Assembly: GCA_026182355.1 (NCBI GenBank)
Contig: JAPFBL010000068.1
Coordinates: 6,079,001-6,143,000 of the forward strand
From: Hermatobates lingyangjiaoensis
Lineage: Eukaryota; Arthropoda; Insecta; Hemiptera; Hermatobatidae
Direction: 5' to 3'
DNA length: 64,000 nt
Within the stretch, counting starts at the first letter, position 1, and each line of letters opens with the position of its first letter. Shown here piece by piece: positions 36,576 through 49,925 of the stretch. The notes beneath the pieces are model-generated. The model did no database searches and was not told where the DNA came from. It worked only from the letters and a program-made list of their open reading frames with translations. Position numbers and translations under genes: made by a program.

Positions 36576-38931
36576 AATAATAGTGGTTGGATATTTTTCT
36601 TGAAAAAAAAAATCGTTGGTAAGAACAATATTACTTTTCAGAATTCTGATCTAACTAGGTAAAAAAGGGTATTATATACTGTGTCAAAAAGTAACTGTAC
36701 GTGTTTGCATTGGGATTAAAACATGTGAAGGTCGTTATGTACATTAAAGTAGTATATTACTGTTTCAGTAGTACTAATTGTTAACTCACCTCTAGTAATA
36801 ATTAGCTAGTTATATTGGTTAACTATAACTAATAGTACCGTTATTTTTGTGCTTTCACTACAGTGCTTACAAAATGTCCTAGCGAAAAATAATATTGAAA
36901 ATTCAATCTCTTTTGTCTTACAAGAAAACAAATTGCTCCATTAACATTAAAATATGTTATTGCGGTTAAAGAAGCAAAAAACATTTTTTTTTTAAATCTC
37001 AGGTTTTTCTTAAAGAAGGCAAAATAATTTATTTGAAACAGGAAGTTTAACCCTTCCCACTACAACCCAAGAAGTGAAGTAATCATATTTATCTTGTAAT
37101 TTCCATCCTATCTTTCCGTCTAACTTGGCCTGTACTTCTGACTTTTCCAATTCAATGATTTTTGCTTCAGTTTTGTTATAACAAGGTGATTTAATCTGTA
37201 AATGGAGTGCTTTTTTATAAATGATATATGTACTAAAACAATTTCTTAGAAAAATAAGGAACTTGTGGAATACCTAATTCAATATATTGAATTAAACAGC
37301 TTGTAATTTTTATGAAATTATATTACCATTTTGATCTTATAAAAAGTAAAAACAATGATCGTTAAAAATAATTACTAGATTTTTGACGAATTTACACGTA
37401 ATGAGGTTCTTTGACCTCAGTAAGTGTTTAAAGGAAATATATTTCTAGGATTTTCTGATGAAGTATACATGTATGTGGGTGAGTACTCAGTTTTTAAACA
37501 CCCTTTAAAGATGCATTTTAATTTTAATAAAGATATATAGTTTTTGGTGTGGGAAAAACCACCGTGGCAAAATGAGTTTCATAACAGTATTACATGTTTA
37601 TTTCAAAATGGGCAAATCCTGAGTCGTTAGTCTTCTTGTCATTCAAGCGTGAATTTCATATTTAAAATTGTCTGATACAAATATTGATACAAATATACGA
37701 ATTTCAGATTAGATTATGAACTACTCACTTAACAGGTTATTTACCTTAATTTCATTACAATTTACTAATGTAAGTAAAAAAGTAATCAAAATTTTTACAA
37801 TTATTTTAAATATATGTAAAATATTTTCAATTAAATATAAATTACACATATTTTTACATACATATATAATATATATACAAAATATATACACATATTTTTA
37901 CATATTTTTATTTTATATACACATATATGTGATATGTGAGTAAAAAATTTACTTATTTTTTGAATTAAATTAGTTTAAAATTTCGATAATATTTAATAAT
38001 CAATAATCATTTGGAAATATTTATATCTGTAAATAATGAAACACCAGATGGTATATAAACTATTAGCTTAAACTAAGCTACTGAGCACATAATAGATGAC
38101 GTATTAGGTACGTCGCGTATTCCTTTCATTGCATTTAATGATTTGATTAATAATGTAGTTCAACGTGGATTTCAAGTTTCAGTTATTAGTTGTCTCTACT
38201 TGTCTGATATTGCGTTTGCAAATTAAATATTTGAATTGCAATTTAAATTTATTCTAATGTTACCTACTTATTTTCAATATTGAATCACTGCCATTCAGAA
38301 GCAAAATTTCTTCTACTCAGTGTCACAGTTTAATAATAATAACATGTCGTATTCTTCTAAATCAATTATTTTAATCTTATTAGTACTAATCAAATAAATA
38401 TTGTTACATTGGAATTAATGAAATTATTAAACTGATCAACTGTTATTTCATAATATTTACCTTAGCGTTTGATATTACGTCTACACTATAGACCTATTAA
38501 AATTAAAACAAATTCAATTGGTTCTCAATGAGTTCGTTATACATTTACTAACATTAAAGTTGCCAGTAGGCTATTCTAGATTTTGTTTTATTATATTTCA
38601 AATTCAAGGAGATTAAAATGTAAAGAGAGATAATTTTGGTTTACTAGTATAGTGAGAACAGTCGTTTGCTATTAGAGGAACAATTAATCGGTCTCGTGAC
38701 AGTATTTAGGACGGTAATTTAAATTCTCATAATTTATAATCGTGTTATATAATAAAACAGATGTGGGAAATAATTATTTTAACTTTATGAAAAATAAAAG
38801 TAGAGAAATTATTTCATTTTTTTTTAATACATTCCAGTTTTCATTTGAATTATGTTTTTTCTCTCATGTTTCCTGATTTGCTCTATAGCCATGAAATGTA
38901 CCAATAGCTTTTCCTGATTTTTCAAATTTTT
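36576..38931 (-). other. Receptor intron
   Basis: AT-rich. A low-complexity stretch of ATATTTTTACATA steps at 37840-37935 gives a meaningless 75-codon frame. No exon recognised. Confidence 0.5.
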
Positions 38932-40595
38932 ACTTTACTATAACTAAAGTATAGTGATCGTGAAAAAATTCGATCTCGAGATTTTGACGGAATTACATGT
39001 TTTGAGGTCCCAGAAGTCGTTTTATGACGTTTTTACGATGATGTCTGTGTGTGTGTGTGGGTGGGTGGGTGGGTGTGTGGTGGGTGGGTGGGTGGGTGGG
39101 TGGGTGGGTGAGTGTGTTAGCATTGCTTGTTACCACGCTACGGTCCAGAATCTTTGATGGATCAAGTTGATATTTTACACAAAAATGGGCCCCATAAAGA
39201 CGAAGATCCCTATTGTTTGCGAAGAATTATGCATGATGGAAAAGTCACTTTTTTTGCCAAAAACCGTTTTTTTTAAAACATTTATTTCTCCTAAACTGAT
39301 AACTCTACAGTTTTGAAATTTTGACATTATTTTTGAGGTCACAAATGGAACAAACGAAAAATATATTCAGAATTTTAAAACTACGGGAAATATTTTTTTT
39401 TCAATAAAATGTAAAAATTTTGACTTATAATTCAATCTCAAACCTTGTGAGAGCGATACAAGCCATACTGTTTGACGGATCAAAGTGAAACTATGCCTAA
39501 AAATAGAACATTATGTGGAGAATGAGTTGAAATATTTTTTTTGAAAATTACGTTCGCTAATGGGGCGTTACAGTACGATTTCTGTTTTCAGAAAATGTTT
39601 TTTTGACGCTAAACGGCTGATTAAAAAATAATGAAAATATGACCAAAAATGGAACAAAAAATTAGCAATTCATAAAAAAAAATTCATGAAGTTTCAATTA
39701 GGGAAAAGAGCAATAACGATATAAAAACTCTTTGTTTATCCTAGACTAAGAAATCACCTGCTATACTTGTCGAATTTTTTGTATTTTTTTGCATTGTTTA
39801 CATTGACTTAGAAATTTTTTGAGCGAATCCACTGAGATAAAATTGATATTTATAAAGGAATAATTTAAATTGTTTATTGACTTATATGAGATGTAAGAGG
39901 AATAATATTGTGCAGGTAAATGATAACACTCATTAAAAAAAAATTCGTGTATATGTTATTTGACAAAGGGGAAGGAAAATGATCTTATTAAATACTAAGA
40001 AATTATTAAAATTCCCAGTATAATAATTCTATAAAAAAGCAAACATGTAAAAGATAATTCAAAATTGATATCTTTCGTTTAGAGATTAATAAATGTAATT
40101 ATCGCACATCTTTAATTAACAAATCACCTTAAAACAACATTTTCTTCGCTGTTTAAGATGTTTTTCAGAGAAAAAAAGGGTATTTTCCTGTTTTAAAGTT
40201 GAAAATTTTACTTTAATATTCAATGTAGAAGGATGTCAAGTAAACGATGTAAGAAATCTACTGGCTGTTTTAACAATAGCCATGTTCTCTTGTAGGATAA
40301 TATTTCGTTTCAAGAAATGTTCACTTTGGTTTTTCAAAACTGTTATTACTGCTGTAGTTATACTAATGAAATTATTTGCAAATAATAAATTATTTGTGAT
40401 GTACAAAAATAAGCTTATAAATTGATATGCCCTTCAATCACTATCTGTACTACCTCACGAATGAAATGCTAATAATTATATCCCATTTAGATATTTATGT
40501 TATGCTTAAATGAGACGTTATGTTTTATATACTCAAGAAATTTGACATTAAGTTACTTATAGTAAAGTAGAGTGTAGGCCACTCCAGATTTTTTT
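38932..40595 (+). mobile_element. 1.65-kb coding-free repeat family, full copy A
   Basis: It starts ACTTTACTATAACTAAAGTA TAGTGATCGTG and ends CTTATAGTAAAGTAGAGTGT AGGCCACTCCAGATTTTTTT. It matches copy B (49926-51555, opposite orientation) throughout. Near the start is a long GGGT/GGTG microsatellite (39056-39110), which creates a spurious glycine/valine/tryptophan frame. Both ends carry CTTTACTATAAGTA, so they are inverted to each other over about 14 bp. No open frame is conserved between copies. Confidence 0.88.
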
Positions 40596-43500
40596 GTAAT
40601 TGAGAACATTAGTACCCTATTGAAAACAACTCAGTTTTTACACTCAGTTATTATCCTTCTATTTCTTGTCTTTAAGTTGTTAATTAGGAGAATAAATAAT
40701 TTACATTCAACAATAGTTTCTTTATAAAAAGATAATTAAAAATAAGGAGAAAGTAAAAATAAAGTATATGCTAAGCGTTTAGTAGGGCAGAATCATGAAT
40801 TTGAAAAGAAAGTAGTTGAATGGTAGTGAAAATAGAAACTGTCGGTAAATCCTTAAATGTTTATGAAGATCTAGAAATATACCTGTGAATTAAAAATAGC
40901 ATCACAAAAATACTAAATGAAGAGGAAGACTTGGTGTATTAAGCTATTTTTCAGAAGTTTGAGAATGATAAATGCCGATTGATTGAAGTTAATGAAGACA
41001 AATAGGATTGTACTATTTGTAGTACCAGTCGGAGTAAAATGGTAGCAGAGATAATGAAAGTGTTATTTAACCCTGGGAATGGTTATAAACTTAGGTATTA
41101 TGTTTTGTAGTTTTTATTATAACTTTTTATCCTGAGAATGTCCAAATAGATGGCTTATTGCATATAACTTTTTTTAAAAGTTTTTTGAAGAAGTTCAATC
41201 ATTTGTAAGTCTTAAATATGCAGTTCTTCAATGATTGTAAAAGTGCAATGCTTACAAAGTTGTTGAGAGTGCAATAGTGCATTTCTTTCATTTCTGCTTC
41301 TTCCTTTTCTTTAATATGCATCGATGGGTGGCTGATTAAAACTAACTTCAGTTTTGGAATTCAAAACTTTCTGACTGATGATTCCATCATTCTAACAACT
41401 TTTCTATCTGAGGAGAAAATTGGAACGATATTCGTCCACAGAACGTGGCATATAAGAATAGTACTAATGATTTTCAAGTACGTTAAATTGGATATGTCAA
41501 GTTAAGAGGGAAAATGGAATTGAAAAAAGTAAAATTTTTTCAAAAAATATATTTCGAATCTTATGTCTTTTCAACTTATTTTTTCCATCTTAGCTTATAT
41601 ATGTTTTCCTTTTGATTTATTTTTACTTTTTTTTACAAGTTTCTAGTAATTATTCTTGATAATAATATGTAAAGAACACGACATGTACCAATGTGATTGA
41701 TTTATGGAAAAATACATTCACATAGGAAAGTTCTTAGGCAGGTGCAAAGTATCAGTGGTAAAATCGTGAATACTGTGACTACTGTTAATTTAAACGAAAC
41801 CTGCTTAATATTATTCACTTATTTGATATCTGTTTCTTAAAAGTTTTTAACCTTCCTATAAAACATTTGTTACTTTTTCTGTAAAATATAATTAATTCCC
41901 AATGGTTGACATGTTTAAACTGTTCTACAATCATCTTAGGAACATGTGTGAGTCTTTTTTCAATTTTTTATATATCAAGCAAGTAGAAGGTAAAGGAGGA
42001 GATTAGTTTTGTGAAAAAGCTCCTGGTAACTATTTGTTCCATATGCTTTTTAGACACTACAGCTACGAAATTCATCCTGGATATAAACGTTGTAGTCATT
42101 TATTTATGTGAGTTTGAGTCTCTATAGTTATTTCTCTACACATATACTAGAATTTTCTCTTTCAATATAGAACTCTGTTCATGATTGTTGGAAATTTTGG
42201 CAAAAGAACCTTTGTGCAAGAATTGCGATGAGAGGAAAACTACAGCAGAAGTGTTTATTTTTCAAAGACATAAAACCATATACCCTAAACCTGGGCTTAT
42301 TTGAATACAAAAAGAAATTGTTCAAATGCCTTGTCGCCTTTATAAAAGACACGGAGTGACCTTAAAAGGATAAGTTACAAATATTCTTTGTAACGTTACA
42401 CCGTGTAATAAACTTCATCAACACACCTGATCACTTACGAAATTTCATTCCGTATCCAGGAAAACCTACTAACAATAGCTGATGAGATAGATAACAGGAT
42501 AGTGGTTAATGGGAAGAAAAGTCATGTTAAACTTAGTCCTTACCAATCACAGTGTATCTAAAGAAGAACATTACATATTAAATACGGCTTGTGTTTGTAA
42601 ACATCTTTATAAAGAAACTTTTCTTGAATTTTCCCCATAAATGGAAATAATTTTTAAAGTTTTCTTGAAGTTTTTGAATAAACCTTATTGATATTTGTTT
42701 TATCCATTGATATTTTTGTTAAGGTTTGCTTAGGGACATAACATATTTACTACATAGCTTTTATGTATATGAGGAAGTATATTTTTGTATATAGTCTTCT
42801 ATTAATAACTTTTATGATGTAACGAGCATATTATATTATGAAGGGATAATAGAGATTACAGCATAAATAAATTTATTTTATATCTGATTAAAGCATTCGT
42901 CGCAATGAGGTGGAACAAGGAAGATGATAGATAATATAAAGAACATTGACGAAGCGACATATAATAAAGTTTAGTGGAGTCACTTTACGAGCCCCTTTAC
43001 AACCCTAAGGCATTATAGAAAAGGTAACAGGGAACAGATAACAAATGAATCAGTTTTACCAAGGTCTCTCGGTTTGATATTTCTATCCGAACACCTTATT
43101 ATTTACCTATTTCACGACCTAGAGTGAAAGAGATATAATAATAAATAGCTAACTAAATATAGCTAAATAGAATTATGAAAAATAGCTAATATTTCTAATT
43201 ATATTAAATTAGGTTTAATAAAAAAAGAATAATTTAAATTTCTGTTATTTTGTATGTAAATTTAAATATAATAACTGCTATACATTTATAAATTTAGTAA
43301 CGTTATATATTACATTCTATTCATAAGTTCATTTTTAAATTCATTAAGCCTCGACCTGTTAAAGCTCATGTCTACTCCTGCTTCACTTCTAAAAGTGGAC
43401 ACAATCTAAAACGGGTTGGACAAGGAAACGACTGTTCTAGGTGTAATAATTGAGAAGTCTAGTGATATTGTATCAGAAGACCTCAGGGGCATAAAAACAC

Positions 43501-45250
43501 TAATGTTTTATTATTGATAACACATTTGATCTTTAATCTTCTTGTTAAGTAGTTATGGTATGAAACTAGCTAATACTCTCTCTTTATATCCTCTCATTCT
43601 CTCCTGCTCTGTATAACTTCTTCTCCCTTATTATAATTAGAATGAAACCTATTATAATTATATTAAATAATTAGAATGCTTATTAAAAATAAAACTGGTT
43701 CATATGTAAATACAGTTATTTAACTAATTATTTTCATATTGAATAGTAGTAAAATAGAAGAAAAATGGAAACGCCACCTTCAAAATTCACAAATATAAGA
43801 AGTATGATAATTGAAATATGTCAATACTTTTCCTTAGAGCAGTAGCTTTTAGGGATTTGTGAAAATGAAGGAATAGAAGGTAGTTATTTTAAAAACTGGG
43901 CTTGGCTCTGAAAGATTGTTGAAGCAGAAAAACAAAGGTAAAAGCATATGCGAGAAAATAAACTTTAAGACCGAGAAATAAGAGAGTCTTATTTAAATTT
44001 CTTCCTAAGAACTGTTTTAATATGACTAAAATTGAAATTTGTTTTTCATAAAACTTTTTTTTTTATTTTTACTTACTGATATAAAATCAAGTTACCATAT
44101 TTCAGTTTTAGATATTTATTATAATGGGAAAACACATCAAGTAAAAGGATTAAGACAGAAGGCCAAATTCTATTAAAGGTAGTTTAATATGCTGATTAAC
44201 GGTGTTCTATTTTGAGAGTTTTTAATTATTTATTTTAATTTTCTTTCCATTATTCCAGTCTTATTGTATGTCATGTTTCTTCTGAGTGAAATGACAAGTG
44301 TGTCAAGGACTAAAAAGAGGAATAACTATTTGTCTTTACATAAGACAATCTACAGCCCTTGTAATCAAAGTGATATAGACATATTAAAAGCAGAAAAATA
44401 TTACTTTAAAATTTTTTATTGACTTTTAAATAGAAATTGAAATATGTTAAGATATCAAACAGCAAAAGGAACATTGCATACTGTTAGTACCTTGGATAAT
44501 TTTAATTGGTTCGCAACTTTAAACTAACTATTAGTTTTCATTTAATCTAACTTAATCTTACAGAACTTGCCATAGGTAGTAACTATGACATTCAAGGGTA
44601 TCTCTTTCTCAGTTTGTGATCATTGGGCAATCCGGCTTCTGAATGAATAATTATCATCACTGTTCAGCCAGCTTCAGTAAAAGAATAACCGGCATTTCCA
44701 CTGGTATCTAGCTTAGATCTTATTGGGTACAATCTACAACCATTGGCTGCTGCCACTGAATTTGTCTTTGCTTTGTTATTAGATTATGACGAAGCAAAAT
44801 TGTAATTTCCGTCAGATTTTTTCAAATTTTTTTTTAAAAAAGGCATACATCAAATTTATATATGTTGATATCACTTTTACTATTCTTATTGACCGTAGTC
44901 TTATTGGCGTTTGTAGATGATAGCGGTGGGTCAATTATCATCACATAATCTATGAATATTCAAAGACATGAAATTATTTGAAGGCTATTTTCTACTATCA
45001 GTGCAATTTTTCTTATTTAAATGTGAGAATATACAATAAGGCTGGGTCTACAAAACGGTATCAATATAACAGTTATTTAAAGCATTCATTACAGATATAA
45101 TGGTATTTACTGCCTATATAAACTGTGGAACAGATTATAAATATTCTGATAGAACAAAAGAATACTATTAGGAATAACAAGTTCTAATTAAAGATCAGGA
45201 ACTGTTGCATGGTTTACATAACATGTAAAACATGTAAAAAGCTTTTTACA
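40596..45250 (-). other. Receptor intron, long featureless part
   Basis: I see no exon, repeat boundary or RNA gene in this 4.6 kb. It is AT-rich with frequent short homopolymers. Confidence 0.5.
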
Positions 45251-45341
45251 AGTTGCTTTTTTTACCATCACTCATTTGACAAGGAGTATTCTGAAGAAAA
45301 ATTCAGGCAACAACAAAATCAAACAACATAAATGGTGAATT
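45251..45341 (+). repeat. Direct repeat unit 1 (pair with 46333-46425)
   Basis: GTTGCTTTTTTTACC, TCACTCATTTGACAAGGAGT and GAAAAATTCAGG are repeated about 1.08 kb downstream in the same orientation with few changes. Family unknown. Confidence 0.8.
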
Positions 45342-46332
45342 TTAATTAAAATGTCCTTTCTCTGTCAAGAATTTAGAATTTCCCAATTTTCACTAAACAA
45401 AAAGTCCTGATTAATAGACATAATCAATAGATTTATTCAACGCGTAAAATGAACTTTATGAACATATGTCTTTATTAAAATCAAAAACTTTTATGGATGC
45501 TATATAATATTTTTGACTAAATTTGATTTGCTCAAATCAGTCTAACCTTTTTCATAAACATTTAGGAGATTCTGCTAGAAGATCAAGTCACTTGTATAAA
45601 TTAGCTTTAAGACAAAAATAATCTCCTTTCAGTTGATTAATAAAATCTTGTAGTATACACCAAAGCAGATTGCCAATTTATTAATGTATCAAATATGCTA
45701 TTTACTTACCACTACATTCACGCGAATAAACTAGACTAACTTTCCTAATCTCAGAAACATAAACGTTTTCTTTTGAGTCAGGCGTGAACTAGGTTTTTCC
45801 TTTGTTCTTTCTAAGTCTTTCTAAGTCCCATTATTATAAAACAAAAGATATGACTTGAATGTATCAGCACTTGTATTTATATTTCAACATTTGTTTGCAT
45901 TATGTTATCAAAAGTATGGTGGTTTAGTCAATACTAGATTTTTGTTTTTCCTGTTGTAAATTTTGTTGACTTTTAATAAATAGGAGGTGGAGCAGCATGG
46001 AAGGTGGTTTAGATATTTCGTTCAGCGTTTATATTATAGTGGTTCCCTTATTTCTTATAATACTACGTGCCAAATAGTTTGTTACGAGTTTATCCCATAA
46101 TAAGAAGTTAGTATATAAGATAAAAGAAAAAGTGGGTTTGTTAAGGATTCTTTAAAGTAAGGGACGTAAAATAAAGTTTAGAAATACTACTTAGTAGGGA
46201 CATAGTTTCATATCTACAGAAATCTCTCCGTAATTCAATGTTAGAGTAAATAAAAGGTCCACAGGCACTCTTTGACTTTTCGTAAATCTTGATTCATCAA
46301 TTTTTCTCACTTTACTAAGGTTAGGCATTGAC

Positions 46333-46425
46333 AGGTTGCTTTTTTTTACCGTCACTCATTTGACAAGGAGTGTTCTGTAGAAAAATTCAGGTAAAAACAA
46401 AAACAAACAACATAAACAGTGAATT
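46333..46425 (+). repeat. Direct repeat unit 2 (pair with 45251-45341)
   Basis: Second unit. It differs by single-base changes (GTCACTC for ATCACTC, TGTTCTGTAG for TATTCTGAAG). The DNA between the units is unrelated AT-rich intron. Confidence 0.8.
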
Positions 46426-46819
46426 CATGACGTTGGTGAATTCTGCATTGGTAAACTGATAAATTCTAGTTCTTTCTAATGTAGTTATAATATTGATATT
46501 ATCTGCATAAGTCAATTTTTCTTTATAATTGCGCTCTATATAATCAATAAAGTAAAACCTTTATCCATCCTAGCTTATGAAAACATACAAATAGCTAGGT
46601 ATTAACTGTGCATTTCACAGTTCTAACAACTTGGAGTTTTTCTGCTATAAGTATATTTTAAGAATAGAACATTAATACCAAAGTACTAACTCACTCAGTC
46701 CCTACTTTTTCAGATAGCAGAAGGTATTTATTTATTTTTTGAATGAATTTAAGTTTAACATTTTTATCGACTTAATTGCTTACGGTTTAAGATTTCATCA
46801 GATTTAGGTGTACATCTTA

Positions 46820-47148
46820 AGGGGCCAGGCTAGCTCAGTGGTTACGTGCTCGCCTCTCAACTGATAGGACCGGGGTTCGATCCTCACCTGGCCCTCGATT
46901 TATTCACGCGGGAGGTGAATAAATCTGAGCGCGTCGTCCCTCGGAGAAGGACGTTAAACTGTCGGTCCCGAGCCTGTACGATGTCAGGTACTCGTTAAAG
47001 ATCCCTACTCTAAATACATTTGAGTTAGGCAAAATTTAGGACTCCCACTGTAGAATCAATCTTCATTATGTGGTATCACAAAGGGCCAATGCTCGGCCTA
47101 CGTGTGTTCCCTTGTGGGTCTGCCACTGCAGCCTAACCTAACCTAACC
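46820..47148 (+). mobile_element. tRNA-derived SINE, intact copy with 15-bp TSD
   Basis: A perfect target-site duplication TAGGTGTACATCTTA lies at 46805-46819 and 47149-47163. The head has A box TAGCTCAGTGG and B box GGTTCGATCC in a tRNA-like fold (GCCAGG pairing CCTGGC). The body is followed by a LINE-like tail (TGTGGTATCACAAAGGGCCA, TGGGTCTGCCACTGCAG) and (CCTAA)n. RNA polymerase III would transcribe it, and LINE machinery would copy it. The perfect duplication and clean boxes mark it as the youngest of the three copies. It is in the receptor intron. Confidence 0.93.
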
Positions 47149-47163
47149 TAGGTGTACATCTTA

Positions 47164-49925
47164 TTATTGTATGGTTGGTTATTTTTAAAAAAATTAAAAC
47201 AATGACCAAAAATATTTGTAGTAGCACCCCCACTATTTGATTGTACACCAAAATAAACAAATCATTCACAAATTTTAAGAATACTTTTAAATAAATAAAC
47301 ATTGGAAACTAAACCATATAGAATTATTATACTCTCAATAATATTTTGATATTTAAAGACAATAGTGTACAATCTGAAGTTGTTTACATTCAACTAACAT
47401 AGGTCAACTCATTATTAAACTGATGGGAAATTTTAATGATATGTTCCAATATAGCTTGGTATAAAAATGTGACTTAGGAAAAATAAAAGAAATGACTATC
47501 CGGACAATTACAGAAAATAATAAAATATAGATTTTATGTATCTGAAAACCTGTAAATACATCAAACTTAATTTGAAAATATAGTTCATATATACACACTA
47601 TGTATAGTAATAAGCAAATTTGCATTTTATAAAGAAATAAATAATAGATTAAAAGAAAATTTTTCTCTTTTTCAAAATGAATAAATATGGTAAAGGAGTC
47701 AGTGGTTCTTTCACTACATTTAAATAAAGCTTCAAAATTACATTATACCTCATGCTCGACTTTTAATTAAATCGGCCATTGAAATTCCTATTAAACATGC
47801 TGATGAAATAGGGGTCTACCAAAATATTTCAGAAATTAATAATTCCTAGAATATTTACATATTTAAGTAACAATACTATTAATTTGTTCATTTTGTTGAA
47901 ATAAATGTTTGATATTATTTCTTTAAATCAAGAATAGTTTAAATATAAATTTATTCTAGCATAAATATTGTATTTAAGATAGTACTGAAACGTAAGATAT
48001 GCCACCAAGTGAGTTTAATTTAAAACTATAACTTTTTCATATTCAGATTGTATGAAATTAATTTACTTCGATATTGAAAAATTTATAACCATAAGCATAC
48101 AGAAAAAATAGAACACAATCTTCAAGAAGACATCTTACAAAAAAGATTTTTAAGATCCTCTTGCTGTAGTTAGGACTCTACCTGTCAAATATATGAAACA
48201 TTGTTTAAATGGACAAATCATGTATGGATTTTTAGCTTTTTATTATTTATTTTCCCAATATCAAAATGTATCAATTAATACATTTTTTATCCACGAAATT
48301 ATTTATTTTTAAATTTAGAAGAGCAGACCATTAACAATTGTGTATGATTAAAAAAATATATTTTAGCATTTTTGGGATGTAGGGAATAAAAGAAGACATA
48401 GTCAATTGCATTGATGGGTTTCTCATACACACTGAATCCTAACTCTTTAGGTGATTTAGAGGTCAGGATATCTTAGAAGGAAAATTTGCAGTTTTTTAGT
48501 ACAACAGATGTTAGAATAATTATATTAATTGATGGAATAACCGTCTTCCCTTGTGTACTATTTTGGGAGTCGGTAGACCGTTTTGAAACACTGACCAGAG
48601 ACTCTCCCAGATGAACATATTTGAAAAACGGTTATCTCATATACTGATATAGATTTTCAATTCATTTCTTCTTCTTCTTTTACTGTGAATTGTACACCAT
48701 TGCAAACAATTTGTTTAATTTGTTTGGATAGAAAGGCAGCTATGTATAGGCAGGAGCATAGTACATCGTCGATATATAGAAACCATTTAAGTTGATCAGG
48801 CAGAATTGAAAACATTTAAATACCGAAACATTTCTTATAAAAATTATTCAAAAGAGGGGATAATTAGCCTTATCAAAACAACATTTTTGTTTGTAAAAGT
48901 TGGTTTTAAATTTAAAATGTTTATCAACCATGCATAATTCAAATAATTGGATTATAGTCGTGGTAGGTACGGTGAAAGAATATTTAACGAATTCCTCCTG
49001 AAGGAAACTTGAAGAGTCAAGCGCATGTATATCATTAAAAAAATAGCTGGATATAAAAACTAATCAATTTATTTTCTTCATTGACATTAACGTTCTTTAA
49101 TTTAATAATTATTTTTAATTATAATTATTAATTATTTTTAATATGCCTACCAGAAACTTTATTAATTCATAGGCTGAAACCCTAACTATTTGGATAGAAT
49201 AAGTTGTACAGTTTTCGCCCACAAAGTTTATTCTAGAGGATTGTGGTGTATAGGATAATGTAGAGATTGCAATGTAGGTAGAGGATATGTGACCAACTCT
49301 CCACAACTCTCTAGAATAATTATTTGGATAGAGTATATGATGCCGAACTCACAATTAATCTTATAGGAAAGTTATTTTTACGCATCTTTATCAACCCAAA
49401 TAATTGTGATAGTGCAGAAGTTTTAAATAAGGTTGGCATTTTTATTTTTAAGTTTATTGTTATTATGTTATATTATATTTTATTTTTTTAAGTTATCATT
49501 TAAGGGATGTAAAAGAAATTAAGAAATTAATTATTTTTCAAAATAGTTTCTACCTCTTCTTAAAAGTACTGTTTTATATTAATCTATGTATCGGAGCATA
49601 ACATAAAACAAACATTTTTATTACTTAATATACTCGTAGCTTCAATTTTTTCGTTGTGTTTTTTTTTATTTCAGATTACAATTTCTTTAGATTTATCAGT
49701 TTTAGTAATTTTAATCATATTTTTTATGTTAAAATATAATTAATTATAACGTTTAGGGATACTAACTACTTTATTTTTTTTACCATTGGATAAATGGTTA
49801 TTTTAGTCATCATGTAGAAGTTTTGAAAAGGGAATTTATAAATTTGGAAACTTACAATCCAATTCGGTAACTAAGCACAAGGAACAAGTTCTGAGGTCAA
49901 GATATATTTGAATTCAAACGCAATA
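47164..49925 (-). other. Receptor intron
   Basis: AT-rich. No exon was recognised on either strand; the minus frame at 47404-47625 has no domain. Confidence 0.5.

Noticed and set aside
38954..39157. Gly/Val/Trp-rich frame
   Set aside because: It is created by the GGGT/GGTG microsatellite of the repeat family.
46820..46895. A tRNA gene
   Set aside because: It has A and B boxes and a tRNA-like outline, but it is the head of a 329-bp SINE with a target duplication and sister copies at 19874 and 28802.
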